Of a DNA stretch of 64,000 nucleotides, positions 60,663-64,000 are shown in pieces (the first letter of the stretch is position 1; every line of letters starts with the position of its first letter). The notes under the pieces are model-generated. The model had not been told where the DNA came from. It saw only the letters and a list, made by a program, of their open reading frames with translations, and made no database searches. The DNA is taken from assembly GCF_001542625.1 (NCBI RefSeq), contig NZ_CP016279.1, forward strand, positions 682,001-746,000, written 5' to 3'. A program made the position numbers and the translations under genes. The stretch comes from Streptomyces griseochromogenes. Lineage in GTDB: Bacteria > Actinomycetota > Actinomycetes > Streptomycetales > Streptomycetaceae.

Positions 60663-61187
60663 GTGACGTTGTCGTTCGAGCTGGACCCGGCGGTCTCGCC
60701 TGCCCTCCGGGACGATGTGCTCGCCCTGTGGGCGGACGTGTCGAACGCGGGCGGCTCCGTCGGCTTCGTGCCGCCGGTGACCGCGCACGACATACGTCCC
60801 GAGCTGGTGAAGCACCTGGTCGCGATGGCCGAGGGCCGCACCCGGCTGCTCGTGGGCCGGGACACGACGGGAGCGGTCGTGGCGACCGCGTTCCTCACCC
60901 ACAACACGCACCGGCTGATGAAGCACTGGGTGTGGCTGTACACGGTGATGGTGCATCCCCGGCACCAGGGCAAGGGATACGGGCGCGACCTGCTGGCGGC
61001 GGCCGCGGAAGCCGCCGACGGCCTCGACGGCGTCGAGGCCATACGGCTCACCTGCCGGGGCGGCCTCGGCCTGGAGCGGTTCTACGGCTCCTGCGGCTAC
61101 AAGGAGGTCGGCCGGGTGCCCGGCGCGATCCGGGTCGCTCCCGGTGACGACCGCGACGACATCTTCATGCTGCTGCCGCTGGCCTGA
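60663..61187 (+). CDS. GNAT family N-acetyltransferase
   Basis: 174 residues from a GTG five bases after the mqnE stop. Acetyl-CoA binding motif VHPRHQGKGYGRDLLAAAA (Q/RxxGxG/A) and a C-terminal strand pair (FYGSCGYKEVGRVPGA). Substrate unknown. Same operon as mqnE. Confidence 0.88.
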   Translation: MTLSFELDPAVSPALRDDVLALWADVSNAGGSVGFVPPVTAHDIRPELVKHLVAMAEGRTRLLVGRDTTGAVVATAFLTHNTHRLMKHWVWLYTVMVHPRHQGKGYGRDLLAAAAEAADGLDGVEAIRLTCRGGLGLERFYGSCGYKEVGRVPGAIRVAPGDDRDDIFMLLPLA

Positions 61188-61262
61188 CCCCCCTGCAAGA
61201 TCGGGTCGGTACCGTGCTTCACTGGACGATGACCCCTTTTGGAATCGGACGAGTGGATTGAG

Positions 61263-61562
61263 ATGCTCCGCTACACGCTGATGCGCCTCGGTATCTTCGC
61301 GGGCTGCCTCGTGGTCGTCTGGGGAGCCGTCTACTCCGGCATCTTCCCGCGCGGCTTCGGCGACTCGAACGGACTGTGGATTCTGCTGCTCGCGCTGGTC
61401 CTGTCGGCGCCGATCAGCTGGGTGGTGCTGCGCAAGGAGCGGGACCGGGCCTCGGTGCAGATCGTGACCAGGGTCGACCGGATGAAGGAGAACCTGGACG
61501 CCAACCGCAGCCAGGAGGACGTCGCCGACGACACCGCGCGGGCGCAGGGCCAGCCTTCCTGA
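61263..61562 (+). CDS. DUF4229 family membrane protein
   Basis: 99 residues from the ATG at 61263; an in-frame TTG at 61239 is possible but less likely. MLRYTLMRLGIFAGCLVVVW and LWILLLALVLSAPISWVVL are two membrane segments, followed by a basic RKERDRASVQIVTRVDRMK cytoplasmic tail, the DUF4229 pattern. Function unknown. Confidence 0.82.
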   Translation: MLRYTLMRLGIFAGCLVVVWGAVYSGIFPRGFGDSNGLWILLLALVLSAPISWVVLRKERDRASVQIVTRVDRMKENLDANRSQEDVADDTARAQGQPS

Positions 61563-61587
61563 CCGAGGGCCCAACTAGGCTTGCCCC

Positions 61588-62238
61588 ATGGGTGCCGTGA
61601 AGACCAAGCGGATGCCGAGGGCGGTCCGTGAGCAGCAGATGCTCGACGCCGCCGTACAGATCTTCGGCCGACGCGGCTACATGGCCGCCTCCATGGACGA
61701 GATAGCCGAACTCGCGGGTGTCTCCAAGCCGTTGGTCTACCTGTACCTGAATTCCAAGGAAGATCTCTTCACCGCCTGCATCCGCCGTGAGGCCACCGCC
61801 CTCACGGACGCCGTGCGCGCCGGAGTCCGTGGGGAGCTGCCCGCCGACCGCCAGCTGTGGGAGGGGCTCCAGGCGTTCTTCGCGCACACCGCCGAGCATC
61901 CGCACGCCTGGTCGGTGCTGCATCTGCAGGCCCGTACCCACGGGGAGCCCTTCGCGGCCGAGGTCGCCGCGATGCGCGAGGAGATCGTCGCGTTCGTGAC
62001 CCGTCTGGTCGCGGCGGCGGCCCGGGAGGCGCACCGGGATCCCGACCTGCCCGAGCGCGAGGTCGCGGGGCTCGCCGAGGCGCTGGTCGGAGCGGCGGAG
62101 TCGCTGGCCGCCTGGGCCAACGCCACGCCTCATGTCACCGCCCGCCAGGCGGCGGCGACCATGATGAACTTCGCCTGGTCGGGCCTCGGCAATCTGATGG
62201 CGGGCCACCCGTGGACTCCGCCGGCGGACGAGGCCTAG
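61588..62238 (+). CDS. TetR family transcriptional regulator
   Basis: 216 residues. Helix-turn-helix about 10-57 (LDAAVQIFGRRGYMAASMDE, LAGVSKPLVYLYLNSKEDLF). Ligand domain all helical. No ribosome binding site; TAGGCT (61576-61581) ends six bases before the ATG, so leaderless translation is likely. Target unknown; convergent with the HTH/MarR regulator 45 bases away. Confidence 0.9.
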   Translation: MGAVKTKRMPRAVREQQMLDAAVQIFGRRGYMAASMDEIAELAGVSKPLVYLYLNSKEDLFTACIRREATALTDAVRAGVRGELPADRQLWEGLQAFFAHTAEHPHAWSVLHLQARTHGEPFAAEVAAMREEIVAFVTRLVAAAAREAHRDPDLPEREVAGLAEALVGAAESLAAWANATPHVTARQAAATMMNFAWSGLGNLMAGHPWTPPADEA

Positions 62239-62283
62239 CGCCGCGAGGGCGCGGACCGTTCCCACCCGGCCACGGCGAAGTGC

Positions 62284-63039
62284 CTACGGCGCTCGGTCGT
62301 CGGGCTCGGCAGTGCCGTCCGAGGTCGTTTCGGGCTTCGTGAAGAGGACTTCGCGGGCCTGTTCCGCGGCACGGGCGATGCTCTCGGAGATGAAGTCGAC
62401 GAAGCGGGCGATGTTTTCCAGGCGGACGGCGGCCGGGGTGTCGGGGCCGAGGACGGCGACGCCCTGTCGTGCGGCCTCGGCGAGTTGGGCATGGGAGCGG
62501 GCGGCGGCGAGCGCGCCCTGGAACCAGAGTTCGTTGTCGACGGCGTAGCGGTCGCGGCGGCGTTCGTCGCGTTCCCGGCGGACGAGGTCCTGGCCTTCGA
62601 GGAACGTGACCGCCTTGGAGATGGAGGCCGGGCTGACCTGGAGGTGCTGGGCCAGTTCGCTCGCGGTGAGGCTGCCCGCGTCGGTGATGTAGAGGCAGGT
62701 CAGGACCCGGGACATCATCTTGGGCAGGCCCGAGGCCATGAGGAGGGTGGTGAACGCCTCCTCGTACTCGCGTACCGCCTCGGGGTCGCGTCCGTGGGCC
62801 TGCGGAGGTGTCGCCGAGTCCCGGGGCGCGGCCTGCCTGCGGCGGTGGGCGCGGCGTTCGGTGGCGCGGTGGGCGAGGTCGGCGCGGTAGGCGGTGGGGC
62901 CCCCGTTGCGCATCACCTCGCGCGTGATGGTCGAGGTGGGGCGGTCGAGGCGTCTGGCGATCTCCGCGTAGGCGAGACCGTCGGCCAGGCCCAGCGCGAT
63001 CTGCTGACGTTCCGGCTGGGTGAGCCTGCCTCCTGGCAT
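62284..63039 (-). CDS. Two-domain regulator: IS30-type HTH plus MarR-like winged helix
   Basis: 251 residues, ATG ending at 63039 with GGAGAT four bases upstream. Residues about 3-45 form an HTH_38 (RLTQPERQQIALGLADGLAY, AEIARRLDRPTSTITREVMR) like the one in IS30 transposases; residues about 95-185 form a GbsR/MarR winged helix (LTASELAQHLQVSPASISKA, DLVRRERDERRRDRYAV). No transposase core is present, so it is a regulator. Divergent from the DUF4097 gene across a region full of GTTGC repeats. Confidence 0.87.
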   Translation of the reverse strand: MPGGRLTQPERQQIALGLADGLAYAEIARRLDRPTSTITREVMRNGGPTAYRADLAHRATERRAHRRRQAAPRDSATPPQAHGRDPEAVREYEEAFTTLLMASGLPKMMSRVLTCLYITDAGSLTASELAQHLQVSPASISKAVTFLEGQDLVRRERDERRRDRYAVDNELWFQGALAAARSHAQLAEAARQGVAVLGPDTPAAVRLENIARFVDFISESIARAAEQAREVLFTKPETTSDGTAEPDDRAP

Positions 63040-63103
63040 CGCGATCTCCTTCGTGGTCCCGGTGCTCCTTGGTGCCTCCAGCATAGCGTTCACTCTCCAT
63101 CTA

Positions 63104-63253
63104 TTGCAACGGCCGAGGTGAGGGATGTTGCGTTAGATTCAGAACCGTTGCAACGATTTAACTGCTCTGACCTGCGATTACGACAGTTATACGCAATGGA
63201 TGCGTTGCCGGATCGGCGAATGCAACGTAGCTTTTCCGTTGTCGGAAACAACG
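63104..63253. promoter_or_regulatory. Array of GTTGC/GCAAC operator-like repeats
   Basis: In the 231-base divergent region: TTGCAACG (63104), GTTGCG (63127), the perfect palindrome CGTTGCAACG (63146-63155), GCGTTGC (63202) facing GCAACGT (63222), and CGTTGT-CGGAA-ACAACG (63237-63253). The region is lower in GC than its surroundings. Likely binding sites for the two-domain regulator. Confidence 0.6.
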
Positions 63254-63270
63254 AGTCGAAGGAGAGCACG

Positions 63271-63960
63271 ATGCAGAAGAACCAGAGCGCGGTGGAGAAG
63301 TTCGACGCCCCCGCCCCCGTCTCCGTCGTCCTGGACGTCCCCGCCGGACGCATCCAGCTCATCGCCGCCGACCGGGCTGACGTCACGGTCGAGGTCCGGC
63401 CCGCCAACGCCGACAAGAGCCGCGACGTCAAGGCGGCCGAGGAGATCGAGGTCGTCTACGCCGACGGCGTCCTGCGGATCGAGGCCCCGGAGGCGACCAA
63501 CCGGTTCCTCGGACACTCCGGGTCCGTCGAGGTCACCGTCCAGCTGCCGGCCGGCTCCCGGGTCGAGGGCAAGGCCGGCGCCGCCGAGTTCCGCGGCGTC
63601 GGACGCCTCGGCGACGTCACCTTCGCGGGCGGCTACCGCTCGGTCAAGCTCGACGAGGCCGCGAGCGCCCGCCTCACCGCCCACGACGGCGACGTCTCGG
63701 TCGGCCGCCTGAACGGCCCCGCGGAGATCAGTACCCAGAGGGGCGACATCCAGATCGCCGAGGCCGTGCGCGGCACGGTCACCCTGCGCACCGCGAAGGG
63801 CGACATCTCCGTCGGTGCCGCCCGCGGCGTCTCGGCCGCCCTGGACGCCGGCACCTCCTACGGCCGGATCCACAACGCGCTCAAGAACGCCGACGGCACC
63901 CCTGGCCTGACCATCCTCGCGACCACCTCCTACGGCGACATCACCGCCCGCAGCCTGTGA
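63271..63960 (+). CDS. DUF4097 beta-strand repeat protein
   Basis: 229 residues, AAGGAGAG before the ATG. After a short N-terminus (no signal peptide) the chain is a run of short beta strands with a repeating SGDV/HDGDVSVGRLNGPAEI/QRGDIQIAEAVRGTV/AKGDISVGAARGVSA rhythm, a right-handed beta-helix as in DUF4097/adhesin-like domains. In Streptomyces such genes often precede an ABC transporter; a new gene starts 35 bases later. Probably controlled by the divergent regulator. Confidence 0.85.
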   Translation: MQKNQSAVEKFDAPAPVSVVLDVPAGRIQLIAADRADVTVEVRPANADKSRDVKAAEEIEVVYADGVLRIEAPEATNRFLGHSGSVEVTVQLPAGSRVEGKAGAAEFRGVGRLGDVTFAGGYRSVKLDEAASARLTAHDGDVSVGRLNGPAEISTQRGDIQIAEAVRGTVTLRTAKGDISVGAARGVSAALDAGTSYGRIHNALKNADGTPGLTILATTSYGDITARSL

Positions 63961-63994
63961 ACACCCGCAGCCGACAAGAAGGGGAGCACCTCTC

Positions 63995-64000
63995 ATGACC
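63995..64000 (+). CDS. Start of the next gene (two codons)
   Basis: AAGGGGAG followed nine bases later by ATG-ACC at the very end of the window. Product unknown. Spacing of 34 bases from the DUF4097 stop suggests one operon. Confidence 0.5.

Noticed and set aside
62284..63039. IS30 transposase or mobile element
   Set aside because: Only the helix-turn-helix is IS30-like. There is no DDE core and no terminal inverted repeats, and a MarR domain follows.

Overview
The window is high-GC actinobacterial DNA, almost certainly a Streptomyces chromosome. The signs are extreme third-position GC, many GTG starts, GTGA/ATGA gene overlaps, Tat and lipoprotein signals, a class I lysyl-tRNA synthetase, futalosine-pathway menaquinone genes and typical Streptomyces families (DUF2637, DUF3558-like lipoproteins, LppU/SCO3897, DUF4253, DUF4229, YafY/WYL, CGNR). 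It is mostly core chromosome with scattered accessory genes. I see no prophage, insertion sequence, CRISPR array, rRNA or tRNA gene.

Layout. 0-4.2 kb holds haem genes: the end of hemC, fused hemD and hemB, with a secreted phospholipase D-like gene between hemD and hemB. 4.4-10.2 kb is a mixed set: a DUF805 membrane protein, a decayed DUF4232-like fragment, an aminotransferase, small hypotheticals, a secreted NlpC/P60-like protein, and a glyoxalase-family gene divergent from a WYL regulator. 10.2-14 kb has argS and class I lysS, back to back. 14-17.3 kb has a DUF2637 membrane protein and two related lipoproteins. 17.4-19.6 kb has the RNA ligase rtcB facing a frameshifted LAGLIDADG homing-endonuclease gene. 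19.7-25.3 kb holds redox enzymes and their MarR/HxlR regulators. 25.5-34.1 kb holds a two-component system, an M20 peptidase, a lysyl-phosphatidylglycerol synthase-like protein, an M55 aminopeptidase, a PstB remnant, and a CGNR regulator divergent from a metallo-hydrolase.

35-43 kb is hemL, a phosphatase, a polysaccharide deacetylase-like lipoprotein and the System II cytochrome c maturation set resA-ccdA-resB-ccsB, so haem supply and haem attachment are encoded together. 43-49.6 kb carries a P-loop ATPase coupled to a membrane-anchored periplasmic-binding-fold protein, an isopenicillin N synthase-like oxygenase overlapping a deaminase, and a CDP-alcohol phosphotransferase lacking one motif aspartate. 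49.6-53.5 kb has a secreted ricin-type lectin, a TetR regulator, an LppU-family protein and a Ser/Thr kinase with an extracellular lectin domain and a TTG start. 53.5-61.6 kb leads into menaquinone genes (UbiD-type decarboxylase, prenyltransferase, UbiX, AsnC regulator, mqnE). The window ends with a TetR regulator, a two-domain HTH/MarR regulator and a DUF4097 gene.

The most notable non-coding signals are perfect or near-perfect inverted repeats in several divergent promoters (9.1, 22.6, 33.2 and 63.1-63.25 kb), an 11-bp-periodic direct repeat ahead of the two-component operon (25.4 kb), a shared palindrome at 31.03 and 31.41 kb, and -10 boxes six or seven bases before many start codons, which suggests widespread leaderless transcription. 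Functions are read from sequence and family knowledge; no database search was possible.
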